Shown: positions 16,944 to 25,764, counted from the stretch's first letter. The stretch is DNA of 64,000 nt from Ensifer sp. PDNC004 (GCF_016919405.1 NZ_CP070353.1:2666001-2730000); one strand, 5' to 3'. Notes: generated from the sequence alone by a model not told the origin. Numbers and translations: made by a program.

Positions 16944-18941
16944 ATGGTAGACACGGCGCCCGGCGCTCGACAAGGCAAGACACGCGATGGCTGGAACAGT
17001 TCGCTGCGATCGCTGTTCAGCCTCGTCATGGTCGCCATGCTGATCGTCGTTTCCGCGACGCTTGTCGGGCTCGACTACCATCGCTCGCGCAACGCCGCGA
17101 TCGCCGACGCCGAAGCCAACATGCGCGGCTTCATGAACCGCCTTGTCGACCGGCTGGGCGTGCTCTCGGGCGACACGTCCGCCCTCGTCAATCTTGTCTC
17201 CTCCGTCGCCAATTCCTTCCTCGTGCCCCCGCCTGAGCGCATGAACGACAAGGTGGCGGTGCTTCGCGAAGGCATCACCCGCTCGCCGCACATCGATGGG
17301 GTCTATGTCGGCTATCCCAATGGCGCTTTCTTTCAGGTCGTCGACCTCAAGCAGGTTGCCTGGCGCATGGCGCTCGACGCGCCCCGTGGTGCCGCCATTG
17401 CGGTGCGCTCGATGGAACGGGATTCGAACGGCAAGCCGCTCCAGCGCGTTCTCTTCCTCGACAAGGACGGCACGCAGTTCTCCGAACGGCGGCTGCCACC
17501 ATCGAGCTTCGACCCGCGCACCCGGCCCTGGTACCGCGCAGCAGTCAACGGCAAGGCCGCGGTCTCGACCGGGCCCTATGAAAGCGCCACCACCGAAACG
17601 CTGGGCATGACCATCTCGCAGGCGCATCGCGGCAATCCGCAGATCGTCATCGGCGCCGATGTCGTGCTCGATACGATCACCGACTTCCTCGCCCGCGAGC
17701 GGCTGACTGCAGGTTCGGTCTCTTTCATCCTCGATGCCGTCGGCCGGCCGATCATCCACTCCGACAGGGTGATGATGCGGCGTATCATGGCGGCCAAGGA
17801 CAAGGACGCTCCGATCGTGCAGGCCGACAGCGACCCGTTGATCCAGAGCATCCGCCAGCATCCGCCAGCGCCCGGCAAGGCCGATTTCGTGCAGGTCGGT
17901 GACCGCACCTATCTGGTCATGGTGATGCCGCTCGAATCCGCGCTGCTTCTCTCCGGCAACCGGGCCGTGGTGGCCGCCCCGCTCGACGAACTGATGGCGG
18001 ACGCCAACAAGACGCTCGTTCAGGGGTTGGCGATTTCCGGGGCCGTGGTAGCCTTGGCGGTGCTCGCCTCGCTGGTGCTGGCGCATCTGATCACCAAGGG
18101 GCTCAACCAGCTGACCGCCAGCGCCAACCGGCTGCAGGACCTCGACTTCACCACCCCGATCGACGTTTCCTCGCATGTCAGCGAAATCTCGACGCTCGGC
18201 GGCGCCATGAACCGAGCCCGCGACGCAATCTTCACCTTTGCGCTCTATGTGCCGAAGGAGCTGGTGCGCAAGGGCATCGAATCCGGACATTTTAGCGGCC
18301 GTGCCGCCTGGCGCCAGGAAGTCACCGCGCTCTTCACCGACATCTACGATTTCACCACGCTCAGCGAACGGCATTCGCCCGAGGAGGTGGTGGCGATGCT
18401 GTCGGAGTATTTCGACATCTTCAGCGAGACGGTCGGCGAGCACGACGGCACGATCATCCAGTTCCTCGGCGATTCGGTCTTCGCCATGTGGAACGCGCCT
18501 GCACCGGACGACAAACACGCGGAGAATGCCTGTCGGTGCGCGCTCGCGGTCCAGCAGCGCCTCAGCATCTTCAACGAAGCACAGCGCAAGAAGGGACTGC
18601 CGGAGTTCCGCACGCGCTTCGGCATCCACACCGGCACCGCCGTCGTCGGCAATGTCGGCGCCAAGGAGCGGTTGCAATATACCGCCATGGGCGACACGGT
18701 GAACGTCGCCTCGCGCCTCGAGGGCATGAACAAGAACTACGGCACGACGATCATGGCGAGCGGCGCGGTCGTCGCCCATACGGGTGGCACGATCCACTTC
18801 CGGCCGCTTGGCACAGCACAAGCCAAGGGCCGAGCGTCGGCGCTGGAGATCTACGAAGTGCTGGGCGCCGAGCCGAAAGCCCTCGATGACGAGTCGACGA
18901 CGCGCGACGGTTCGCCGGCCGGCTCCGAAAGCCGCGGATAG
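16944..18941 (+). CDS. Membrane-bound class III adenylate/guanylate cyclase (Cache-HAMP-cyclase)
   Basis: A ~665-residue receptor-type cyclase. TM1 is SLFSLVMVAMLIVVSATLVG (~20-45). A periplasmic double-Cache-like sensor domain follows (~50-350; GVYVGYPNGAFFQVVDLKQ, DPRTRPWYRAAVNGKAA). TM2 is GLAISGAVVALAVLASLVLA (~355-380), then a HAMP linker. The C-terminal cyclase domain runs from ~455 to 640: metal Asp in ALFTDIYDFTTLSERH (~464) and GDSVFAMWNAP (~508), with TAMGDTVNVASRLEGMNKNY. It should make cAMP or cGMP in response to an external ligand. ATG 16944 (MVDTAPGARQ) is chosen; an ATG at 16881 adds 21 residues. Confidence 0.85.
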   Translation: MVDTAPGARQGKTRDGWNSSLRSLFSLVMVAMLIVVSATLVGLDYHRSRNAAIADAEANMRGFMNRLVDRLGVLSGDTSALVNLVSSVANSFLVPPPERMNDKVAVLREGITRSPHIDGVYVGYPNGAFFQVVDLKQVAWRMALDAPRGAAIAVRSMERDSNGKPLQRVLFLDKDGTQFSERRLPPSSFDPRTRPWYRAAVNGKAAVSTGPYESATTETLGMTISQAHRGNPQIVIGADVVLDTITDFLARERLTAGSVSFILDAVGRPIIHSDRVMMRRIMAAKDKDAPIVQADSDPLIQSIRQHPPAPGKADFVQVGDRTYLVMVMPLESALLLSGNRAVVAAPLDELMADANKTLVQGLAISGAVVALAVLASLVLAHLITKGLNQLTASANRLQDLDFTTPIDVSSHVSEISTLGGAMNRARDAIFTFALYVPKELVRKGIESGHFSGRAAWRQEVTALFTDIYDFTTLSERHSPEEVVAMLSEYFDIFSETVGEHDGTIIQFLGDSVFAMWNAPAPDDKHAENACRCALAVQQRLSIFNEAQRKKGLPEFRTRFGIHTGTAVVGNVGAKERLQYTAMGDTVNVASRLEGMNKNYGTTIMASGAVVAHTGGTIHFRPLGTAQAKGRASALEIYEVLGAEPKALDDESTTRDGSPAGSESRG

Positions 18942-18944
18942 GCG

Positions 18945-19898
18945 TCAGGAGCCGAGGCTGCGGCCTTGCCGCGTGACCCAGCGGATGCCGCCGACCACGG
19001 CGAAGGCGAGTAGCGGCCAGACGGCCCAGAAGACGCCGCGCCAGGTCAAGAGATTAATGGTGAGAAGCACCAATCCCGAGAGCACCAGCATGCCGATGCT
19101 GCGATCCACCCACGGGTTGGCCTTGATCCAGGCAAGGCCGGCCAGGATGGCAAGGCCAAGCATCGGCCAGACGGACCAGAAGGTTCCGTTCCAGGTCAAA
19201 AGGTTGAGAGCGACCAATCCTGCAGCGACGATGCAGAGAACCGGGAGCGATCCGCTCCTGATCGCCGCAATCACGCCCACGGGTTCCGGCTCAGGGCGCG
19301 GTTGGGCCGCTTCCGGAGCGGCGGCTTCAACGCGACGGCCGAAGGTTTCGGCGGCAAAGGCCGGACGGGGATCGTCCGTGCCGATGCGCACGGCATAGCT
19401 CGGCACACCGCCATCGATGTTCTTGACCTCAAGGGGTCCCAGAAAATCGAAACCGACGGCGACCTTGTTGCGCACCTGGTCGTACACGGTGTTGGAGATG
19501 ACGATGCCGCCAGCCGGGGCGGACGCCTGCAGCCTGGCTGCCACGTTGACACCGTCACCATAGAGGTCGTCGCCCTCGGCGATCACGTCGCCGAGATTGA
19601 TGCCGATGCGAAACAGCATCTGCTCGTCCGCCGCACATTTCTCGTTGCAGCCGGCAAGTTCGTTCTGCACGTCGATAGCGGTGCGCAGCGCTTCCACGAC
19701 GCTCGGAAACTCGGCGATCAGCCCATCGCCCCAGGTGTTGACGACACGGCCCTCATGCGCCTCGATCAGCCGTCCCATGGCATCGCGGTGGCGCTTCAAC
19801 GTGGCGAGCGTGCCTTCCTCGTCGGCGCGCATCAACCGCGTGTAGTCCTGGACGTCCGCGGAGAATATGGTCGTCAGCTTGCGACGTGTCTCAGACAT
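18945..19898 (-). CDS. Class III nucleotide cyclase with C-terminal duplicated 2TM domain
   Basis: A 317-residue protein. The N-terminal ~165 residues are a class III cyclase catalytic domain: metal Asp in IFSADVQDYTRLMRADEEG and WGDGLIAEFPSVVEALRTAI, then FRIGINLGDVIAEGDDLYGD. A Pro/Ala/Glu-rich linker follows (~200). The C-terminus is a duplicated two-helix unit: LLTWNGTFWSVWPMLGLAI and LLTWRGVFWAVWPLLAFAV are near copies. The catalytic domain thus precedes the membrane part, the reverse of its neighbour. It is convergent with the first cyclase, with 3 bases between the stops. Whether the product is cAMP or cGMP cannot be told. Confidence 0.83.
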   Translation of the reverse strand: MSETRRKLTTIFSADVQDYTRLMRADEEGTLATLKRHRDAMGRLIEAHEGRVVNTWGDGLIAEFPSVVEALRTAIDVQNELAGCNEKCAADEQMLFRIGINLGDVIAEGDDLYGDGVNVAARLQASAPAGGIVISNTVYDQVRNKVAVGFDFLGPLEVKNIDGGVPSYAVRIGTDDPRPAFAAETFGRRVEAAAPEAAQPRPEPEPVGVIAAIRSGSLPVLCIVAAGLVALNLLTWNGTFWSVWPMLGLAILAGLAWIKANPWVDRSIGMLVLSGLVLLTINLLTWRGVFWAVWPLLAFAVVGGIRWVTRQGRSLGS

Positions 19899-20116
19899 CG
19901 CTTCGTCCTCCTCAAAGCCGCCGCCCCGGCGGACGATAACATGGGCGCCGCCCTCGCTCGGAAAGCCTGCCGTTTCATTGCCGATAGAATATCAATGCTG
20001 CCGACCCAAGCTTCAAGGCGCACCGCGCGAAAATATCCCGACATGCAACCATTCTGGTCGAAAATGAGGATTGGAAGGCAGGAGATCGCCGCGGAGTCCG
20101 GCCAGAGGCTAGAAAC

Positions 20117-20144
20117 GAAAAAAACCCCGGCGAACCGGGGTTTT
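20117..20144 (-). terminator. Terminator after tRNA-Leu
   Basis: AAAACCCCGG (20121-20130), loop CGAA, CCGGGGTTTT (20135-20144). On the minus strand a run of Ts (20117-20123) follows, so it ends the tRNA-Leu transcript. The T-run on the plus strand means it may also work in reverse. Confidence 0.85.
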
Positions 20145-20177
20145 TCAAAACCAAATCAAAGATTTGGCTTGGGAATT

Positions 20178-20264
20178 TGGTGCCCAGAAGAGGACTCGAA
20201 CCTCCACACCCTTTCGAGTACCAGCACCTGAAGCTGGCGCGTCTACCAATTCCGCCATCTGGGC
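20178..20264 (-). tRNA. tRNA-Leu(CAG)
   Basis: Reads GCCCAGATGGCGGAATTGG from 20264 on the minus strand. The acceptor stem GCCCAGA pairs with TCTGGGC, discriminator A and encoded CCA at 20178-20180. The anticodon stem CCAGC/GCTGG carries loop TTCAGGT with anticodon CAG. The long variable arm (CTCGAAAGGGTGT region) is that of a class II tRNA, and the T-loop reads GGTTCGAGTCC. A promoter lies upstream and a terminator downstream. Confidence 0.95.
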
Positions 20265-20274
20265 GACGAGCGGG

Positions 20275-20303
20275 TGTGTAAAAGGCTCGAGTCGAAGTGT
20301 CAA
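20275..20303 (-). promoter_or_regulatory. Sigma-70-type promoter of tRNA-Leu
   Basis: On the minus strand, TTGACA (20303-20298), 17-base spacer, TACACA (20280-20275). It sits 10 bases before the mature tRNA 5' end, as expected for a short precursor. Confidence 0.7.
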
Positions 20304-20341
20304 CAGGCTTTTTGAAGTTTTCGTGTCGAAGGACAAAAAAC

Positions 20342-21775
20342 TCAGTTCGAGGTGGTTTTTGCCCAATGCCGGATTGTGGATAGACCGCTCGAAAGCAGCC
20401 GCTCGGCCGCCTCGACCGTATCCGCCTCGACATAGCAGCGCATCTCTGGCGCATTTCCGGAGGGGCGGAAGTGAATGATGCGACCGTCGTCGAGTGTCAC
20501 CCGCAGCCCGTCAATATCGCTGACACCCGCCGCCTTGCCGATCGGCGCCAGAAATGCGGAGAGGTTTTCGTCACCGCCGCGCAAATAGGCCATCAGCCGC
20601 GCGCTGGTCTCGACCGGAAAGTTTTCGAGCCGGTCGCTGAGCGCCACGGGAAGGCGATAGGATGCGGCCATCGCCGACAGCAAGAGCTTGGCCTCTGCCG
20701 CCGCGGCCAGTGCAGCGACGATCGGCAGGACACAGTCGCGGGTGGGCAGCGGCTGGAGGGGTGCTCCGTTGACGACGAACGGGCTGGCGGTCAGCGTGCC
20801 GCCATTGGCCTCGAAGCCGGCGACTTTGGTCGAACCTTCGTCCAAGGCCTGCTGCATCCCGGCGATCACGAAGGGCGACCCGACACGGGTGCGCAGCACA
20901 GAGAGCCCTTCCCTGCGCTCCAGGCCCGAATTCGACGTGACCGGCGTAACGGCCCGCGTCGCACCGAGGAAGCTGCAGGCAATCAACCCGAGGAGATCGC
21001 CGCGCAACGGCGCGCCGTTCTCGTCCGCGACCAGCGGTCGGTCGCCGTCACCGTCGGCCGATACGATCGCGTCGAGCCGGTGTTCGCGGGCCCACTCCTG
21101 AAGCCGTTCGATCGTTTCAGCGGACACGGCTTCGGTGTCGACCGGGATAAAGTGTTCCGAGCGTCCAAGGGCGACGACCTCGGCGCCAAAGAAGGCGATC
21201 AGCTCGGCGAGAAGGTCCCGGGCGACGGTGCTGTGCTGGTAGACGCCGACCTTGAGGCCGACAAGCGCTCCGGCGGGCAACAACTGCCGGTTCCGCTCCA
21301 TGAAACGCGTGGCTGCGCGGGACTCATGATCCTCACCGATCCCCTGATCCGCGACGGGTGCGACCTGCCCGGCGATTTCATCGGCAATCCGGCTGATGGC
21401 GACTTCATCTTCCTTGTCGATCTCGCCGTCCGGCCGATAAAACTTGATGCCGTTGCGATCGGCCGGGATATGGGAGCCGGTGATCATCAGGCCAGCGGCT
21501 CCGCATTCGCGGCCATAAAGCGCAAGCGCCGGCGTCGGCACCGTGCCGCAATCGAAGACGCGCAGCCCTTCGCGCGCAAGCGCCGAGGCGCAGACCGCGG
21601 CGATCTCCGGGCTCGAATCGCGAAAATCGCGGGCGATCACGATGGGTTCACCCGGCTGGCTGCGCCCGGACGTCAGAAGATAGCGCGCAAACGCGGTCGC
21701 GTAGCGAGCCGAAGGCTCACCCTTCAGTTCCTCTGAGAGGCCACGCAGGCCGCTGGTACCAAACTTCAACTGCAT
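20342..21775 (-). CDS. Phosphohexomutase (phosphomannomutase family, NoeK-like)
   Basis: A 477-residue alpha-D-phosphohexomutase. The substrate loop is KFGTSGLRG at the N-terminus, and the phosphoserine loop is LMITGSHIPADRNG, with Ser101. The Mg loop is SADGDGDRPLVAD (~240), the sugar loop FEANGGTLTASPF and the phosphate-binding loop FRPSGNAPEMRCY. It interconverts mannose-6-P and mannose-1-P or the glucose pair for polysaccharide precursors; NoeK of rhizobia is the nearest name I can suggest. ATG 21775 (MQLKFGTSGL) has GGAGAA upstream. It lies downstream of nothing co-directional and upstream of tRNA-Leu. Confidence 0.85.
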   Translation of the reverse strand: MQLKFGTSGLRGLSEELKGEPSARYATAFARYLLTSGRSQPGEPIVIARDFRDSSPEIAAVCASALAREGLRVFDCGTVPTPALALYGRECGAAGLMITGSHIPADRNGIKFYRPDGEIDKEDEVAISRIADEIAGQVAPVADQGIGEDHESRAATRFMERNRQLLPAGALVGLKVGVYQHSTVARDLLAELIAFFGAEVVALGRSEHFIPVDTEAVSAETIERLQEWAREHRLDAIVSADGDGDRPLVADENGAPLRGDLLGLIACSFLGATRAVTPVTSNSGLERREGLSVLRTRVGSPFVIAGMQQALDEGSTKVAGFEANGGTLTASPFVVNGAPLQPLPTRDCVLPIVAALAAAAEAKLLLSAMAASYRLPVALSDRLENFPVETSARLMAYLRGGDENLSAFLAPIGKAAGVSDIDGLRVTLDDGRIIHFRPSGNAPEMRCYVEADTVEAAERLLSSGLSTIRHWAKTTSN

Positions 21776-21993
21776 CGCATTCTCCGCTGCCCAGATCCCG
21801 AGAAGACAGGGCAAATATTACAGTGACGCGCGGCACGGACCGGCGCATTCTGGACAAGACGATGCATGGACGGAAATCCGGTGGCTCTCCGCTACGCGCT
21901 CCTTGCCCGTTGCCATGAATAAACCAAGAAAAGAAAACGTAATACAGACAGGGACACAACCGGAAGGCAGTGCTTTCCGAAAGCGAGGACAAA

Positions 21994-22518
21994 ATGACGG
22001 GATTTCGCAATTTCGTTATCGGCTGCAGCTTGGCCGCCGCCTCCCTGATCACCCCCGTCGGACCTGTGCAGGCGATGCCGCTTCAGGCGCCCGACCTTCA
22101 GATCAAGGCACAAGGCGACGTCCAGAATGTGCAGTATTATCACCGCCGTTACGGCGGATATGGCGGATACGGCTGGCGCGGCGGTTGGGGAGGCCCCTAC
22201 TACAGACGCGGATGGGGTAGCCCTTATTATGGCGGCTCCGGCCTGACCTTGTATTTCGGCTCGGGCGGCTACTACGGTGGCGGTTACTATGGCGGCGGTT
22301 ACTACCCCCGCTACGGCTACTATCCCCGTTACGGCTACTATCGCGACTATCCCCGCCGTTACTACGGCGGCAACTACTACTATCGCGATCGCTATGTCGG
22401 TGGCGGCAACGCCCACGTCAGCTGGTGCCTGTCGCGCTACCGTTCCTACAATCCGGCAACCAACCGGTTCTTAAGCTACGGTGGCGCCTACAAGGTCTGC
22501 TATTCGCCTTACCGCTAG
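21994..22518 (+). CDS. BA14K family exported protein, Gly/Tyr-rich
   Basis: A 174-residue protein. A signal peptide covers residues 1-30 (FVIGCSLAAASLITPVGPVQ). The middle is low-complexity Gly/Tyr/Arg (YGGYGGYGWRGGWGGPYY, GYYGGGYYGGGYYPRYGYY). The C-terminal ~35 residues match the BA14K domain: NAHVSWCLSRYRSYNPATN, then a second conserved Cys in YKVCYSPYR. BA14K of Brucella is an immunoreactive surface-associated protein, and the domain has been described as lectin-like. ATG 21994 follows GAGGACAAA. It stands alone, divergent from the phosphohexomutase. Confidence 0.83.
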   Translation: MTGFRNFVIGCSLAAASLITPVGPVQAMPLQAPDLQIKAQGDVQNVQYYHRRYGGYGGYGWRGGWGGPYYRRGWGSPYYGGSGLTLYFGSGGYYGGGYYGGGYYPRYGYYPRYGYYRDYPRRYYGGNYYYRDRYVGGGNAHVSWCLSRYRSYNPATNRFLSYGGAYKVCYSPYR

Positions 22519-22678
22519 GGCCGATGCGTCCACGTGAACGCGCAAGAAACGCTCTAGCGCCCTGATCGAGGCCCGGCCGGGCCGTGCCGCCTGCGCCCCT
22601 TTGGCCCCGCGTCAGCGGGAGGCGGAAGCTTTGCGCGCCATCGCCGGCTCGCGTGTCCCAACATCTCGGCAGCGCCAG

Positions 22679-22694
22679 TTAAACCGGCATTAAC
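22679..22694 (+). promoter_or_regulatory. Perfect CtrA-type box (TTAA-N7-TTAAC)
   Basis: TTAA (22679-22682), seven bases ACCGGCA, TTAAC (22690-22694) match the full CtrA recognition sequence. It lies 50 bases before ATG 22745, where a CtrA-dependent promoter would be expected. Binding is inference from the motif. Confidence 0.6.
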
Positions 22695-22744
22695 CGCGAA
22701 GGCCTACCGTTTCGAAACGATCCATCGTGCTGCCAGGATGAAAC

Positions 22745-23503
22745 ATGCTGCTTCCGACCCAGCAATCTGCCGCCACCGCGACGACCAATCTGGTCGGCTC
22801 GATCCTCAGGGACATCGAGAAGCGGCAGACGGAGGAAGAGGAAAAGGCCAAGGGCACAAAGGACGACAGGCTCCTGAGGGAGCAGGTCAAGCCTGATGGC
22901 GCTCAAAAGGCGGCCAACGAGAAGATCAACGGCTACTTCTTCGATCATGCCCGCAACGACGCCAGCAACAACCGCGCCGTGCTCATCCGAGAGGTCGGAA
23001 AGATCTTCGGCGTCGAGCGCGAAACGTTCAAGTCCGATGCGGCCTTTGCAAGGGAAATCGAGAACCAGCTGAAGGAAATGAGCCCCGGCGCCATTGCCGG
23101 CGTCGAGAAGGCGCTTGGGCTTCACAAGCTCAGCATTTCTCTGAGCGAGTTGATCCAGGCGCTCAAAAATCCAACCGGCCGCGAAAACGACCTGCTGAAG
23201 GCCGCGCTTGGCGAAACGGCCGACAAGGGGCCGCAAAGCACCGCTCAAGCCGCAAATGCCGTCGACCGCCTGGCGCGCGCGACAGAGCCTCAGTCGATCG
23301 AGGAAGCGCAGCTCGACAGCCTGCGCAGCGACCCGACCCGCAGAGCCGACAAGCTATCGCTGGACGAAGAGGAACAAAAGTTGCGGGCGCTCCAGTTCAA
23401 GGACGAGATGGAAGATGTCGCAGACCAGCGCGCGGCGGGCGCACCATCCTTGCTTCGCTTCGACGACAACGGCCTCTACAGGCTCGCTGCGCTAAGCCTC
23501 TGA
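22745..23503 (+). CDS. Unknown protein, charged, no Cys or Trp
   Basis: A 252-residue protein that I do not recognise. It starts MLLPTQQSAATATTNLVGS, followed by a charged helix (LRDIEKRQTEEEEKAKGTKD) and predicted amphipathic helices to ~160 (NRAVLIREVGKIFGVERET, LGLHKLSISLSELIQALKN). The rest is acidic. There is no signal peptide, membrane segment, Cys or Trp. AGGATGAAAC precedes ATG 22745, and a perfect CtrA-type box stands 50 bases upstream, so expression may follow the cell cycle or motility program. Its 3' end overlaps the convergent DUF6665-like gene by 12 bases. The N-terminus resembles that of the gene at 24175 (MLIPIQ). Confidence 0.6.
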   Translation: MLLPTQQSAATATTNLVGSILRDIEKRQTEEEEKAKGTKDDRLLREQVKPDGAQKAANEKINGYFFDHARNDASNNRAVLIREVGKIFGVERETFKSDAAFAREIENQLKEMSPGAIAGVEKALGLHKLSISLSELIQALKNPTGRENDLLKAALGETADKGPQSTAQAANAVDRLARATEPQSIEEAQLDSLRSDPTRRADKLSLDEEEQKLRALQFKDEMEDVADQRAAGAPSLLRFDDNGLYRLAALSL

Positions 23504-23833
23504 CGGCTTCCGGCGCACGATGCCGAGCCGCGCCATGACCTCCTCGGGTATGCCGTAGCGACGAACCACATCGCGGCTGTCCCGCAGGCCGCAAATCTCT
23601 CGCTGAATGAGGAAAGCCCAGACGGCATCGGCCGCCTCGTCGAGGACCCGCTCGCGCAGGTCCCTCGATGCATCGCCCTTTAACGCCGCAAGCGCGGCGA
23701 GCGCCTTTTCGACCTTGAGGCCATGCCGGCCAAGTGCGTCGGCGCGCTCGGACATCAATTCGTATTCGAGCACGTTGAAGGCGCCAGCCGTCGAGAAGCT
23801 CGGGCTTAGGGCTTTTGGGGGACGGACTGTCAT
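23492..23833 (-). CDS. DUF6665-like small protein
   Basis: A 113-residue helical protein. It resembles what is called DUF6665 in Rhizobiales, but this is from memory of the pattern FNVLEYELMSERADALGRHG and AVWAFLIQREICGLRD, then YGIPEEVMARLG near the end. No signal or membrane segment is seen. ATG 23833 (MTVRPPKALSP) has AGGAG 7 bases upstream; an open frame extends upstream without a better start. It is convergent with and overlaps the end of the preceding gene by 12 bases. Confidence 0.65.
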   Translation of the reverse strand: MTVRPPKALSPSFSTAGAFNVLEYELMSERADALGRHGLKVEKALAALAALKGDASRDLRERVLDEAADAVWAFLIQREICGLRDSRDVVRRYGIPEEVMARLGIVRRKPSEA

Positions 23834-24174
23834 CCGAAACTCCTGGCACAGACAACGCACGAGCCTGCAAAAAGGCTCCTTTAAAGATAGGCTTTGCCAA
23901 CCCGTCCGCAAGCCGGACCGCGACAGGCGGGGGCGTCGAAACATGGTTAAGAATTCATAAACCTCTTTCTCCTAATCTCAAACCATCATGCCGATTCTCC
24001 TATCCGCGGCCGAGCCGCGGCTGTCTGGCCATTCGCCACGACGCGCATGAGGCGCCAACCCGCAAGTGATGAACAGAAAGTCGCGCGCAAGCTGAAAATT
24101 CGGACCGCGCCCAAGCGCGTTTCGTCGCTCGACGACGATTGGTCAAACCGAGGTCAAGCGAGATGGAGACCAGA
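23834..24174. other. 341-bp gap in the unknown-gene island
   Basis: No convincing gene. It contains a near-match CtrA box (23947-23961) and a CCGCGGC-CGA-GCCGCGG hairpin (24004-24020). It should hold promoters for both the DUF6665-like gene and the gene at 24175. Confidence 0.5.
23947..23961 (-). promoter_or_regulatory. Near-match CtrA-type box
   Basis: On the minus strand TTTA (23961-23958), seven bases TGAATTC, TTAA (23950-23947): one mismatch from TTAA-N7-TTAA. It lies 114 bases before the DUF6665-like start. Confidence 0.3.
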
Positions 24175-25764
24175 ATGCTGATACCCATCCAGGCGGCCCG
24201 AACCGCGGCCAGCACAGAAGAGACGACCGCAAGGACGCTGCAGCCTGCAGCACCGTTGACCGCCAGCCAGCGTGGCGAAGCCATACAGAAAATCCTCGAT
24301 GCGTTGACACGGCATCTGTCCGGTCGCGAGGTCCTTTCGAAGGACGCGCTGGTGCGACTGATGGAGGATCTGGCGCGCATCCTAAAATTCCCGCCACTGC
24401 CGCAGGAAGGTGGGCGCGATTTCGTCCGGCGGCTGGTCGCCTTCCTCGAATCCATGCCGACGTCCGACCGGGTTCTTTTGGAGCGGCAGCTCGGTGGGCG
24501 CAATCTTTCAATCCGCGTCGGCCTGCTGGCGGAGCTGCCGGCCATCCGCAACGGCACGAACACGCCGGGCGGCACTGCGACACCCATGCCGGCGCAGGCG
24601 CGTGACGTCATCCTGCGCAACCCCTCGCTCCAGCCGGCGCTGCCGTTGAGCCAGGCTGCCGCACGCACGCCGCTCGGCGGTGAAGTCGCCCTTCTACAGG
24701 CCGTGCTGCGCAAGACCTTTGGCGTCGGCAACGATGTGACCGAGCCGCGGGGCGAGGAACTGGAAACGGTCGGAACCGAAGCGTCGTCGAAGGGCCGGAG
24801 CGAAAAGACCTCGGAGCGAGGCGACGCGCGCGCAAACGGCGCGAAGAGCGCTTCGTCAGGCGATACGCCGATCGGCAGCGCTGCCTCCCTGCTTGCCGGC
24901 GAAGGCGAGATTGCGGAAGCCGCATCGCTGGCCGGCCCCATGGCTGAGGCCGAGGAAGCCCTGCAATCCGGGAAGACCGGGCATGGAGAGATAGAAGCCC
25001 CGGCCGAAGACACTGCAGCAGCGCCGCTCGACGCGCACGGCGCCGATGGGACAGAGGCGGCAGAAACGATCGAAGGCGAGGATCCCGACGGCACCTACGG
25101 ACCGCTGCCCGATGCCGACGAGGAAGACGGCCACAGAACCACTGCCGCCGGCCGCAACGATCCGGAGGTGCGCCCGGCACGCGTGCTTTCCGAGGCGATC
25201 AAGACGCTCATCCGCGACAGCGTGGCCTTGCCTACTGGCGCGGCCGATGGCGATCCCGGATCGGCGGCGCAACCGATTGAGGAACCGGCCACCCAATCCC
25301 AGACGCCCGCCAAGGACGCCGGCACGCGCATCGCCGATGCCGCCGCCCGCCAGCATACCGCAACGGCCGCAGACACGAGCTTGCCGTCGCTCCTGGATGA
25401 TCGCTCCGAGGAGACGGTCCAGCCGCGCGCACCCGCGGACGTTCGCCCGCAACGCGCCACGGACGAACAGACGGTGCAGCAGATGATCGCCAGGCTGGTG
25501 GAAAACGGCCTGCCGCGTGAGGCCATCCCCTTCGCCATGATCCCCTATCCGACGGACGCGGGCGAGGTGGAAGGCGAAGACCATTCGCGCGGCATGCCTG
25601 GAGGCTCCGGCGAAGAGGCAACGGGCGAGGAAGAAACGGCACAAGAGGGCAGCGACGGAAATGCGGAAGACGGAGAGCCGACCGGCGAAGCCATGCCGGA
25701 GGACGAGGCACCGGAAACGCCCGACGCCTATGATCTTTACCGCAGGCTCGGCGGTCTCGGTTAG
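24175..25764 (+). CDS. Unknown acidic, largely disordered protein
   Basis: A 529-residue protein that I do not recognise. Start ATG 24175 (MLIPIQAARTAAST) has GGAG 6 bases upstream; ATG 24163 is an alternative. Residues ~30-130 look folded and helical (AIQKILDALTRHLSGREVL, ALVRLMEDLARILKFPPLP). From ~180 to 450 it is low-complexity Ala/Glu/Gly/Thr. Near 440-460 comes VQQMIARLVENGLPREAIPF, and the tail is strongly acidic before DAYDLYRRLGGLG. It has no Cys or Trp, signal peptide or membrane segment. The build resembles disordered secreted or flagellum-length-control proteins, but no FliK signature is seen. The terminator of rpsA follows. Confidence 0.55.
   Translation: MLIPIQAARTAASTEETTARTLQPAAPLTASQRGEAIQKILDALTRHLSGREVLSKDALVRLMEDLARILKFPPLPQEGGRDFVRRLVAFLESMPTSDRVLLERQLGGRNLSIRVGLLAELPAIRNGTNTPGGTATPMPAQARDVILRNPSLQPALPLSQAAARTPLGGEVALLQAVLRKTFGVGNDVTEPRGEELETVGTEASSKGRSEKTSERGDARANGAKSASSGDTPIGSAASLLAGEGEIAEAASLAGPMAEAEEALQSGKTGHGEIEAPAEDTAAAPLDAHGADGTEAAETIEGEDPDGTYGPLPDADEEDGHRTTAAGRNDPEVRPARVLSEAIKTLIRDSVALPTGAADGDPGSAAQPIEEPATQSQTPAKDAGTRIADAAARQHTATAADTSLPSLLDDRSEETVQPRAPADVRPQRATDEQTVQQMIARLVENGLPREAIPFAMIPYPTDAGEVEGEDHSRGMPGGSGEEATGEEETAQEGSDGNAEDGEPTGEAMPEDEAPETPDAYDLYRRLGGLG

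Noticed and set aside
20178..20264. tRNA-Leu as an integration site for a mobile element
   Set aside because: No integrase, no direct repeat of the tRNA 3' end in the window, and no composition change on either side.
22120..22400. Tandem repeat array in the Gly/Tyr-rich part of the BA14K gene
   Set aside because: The repetition comes from low-complexity GGY/YY codons and is not an exact unit repeat; there are no spacers as in CRISPR.
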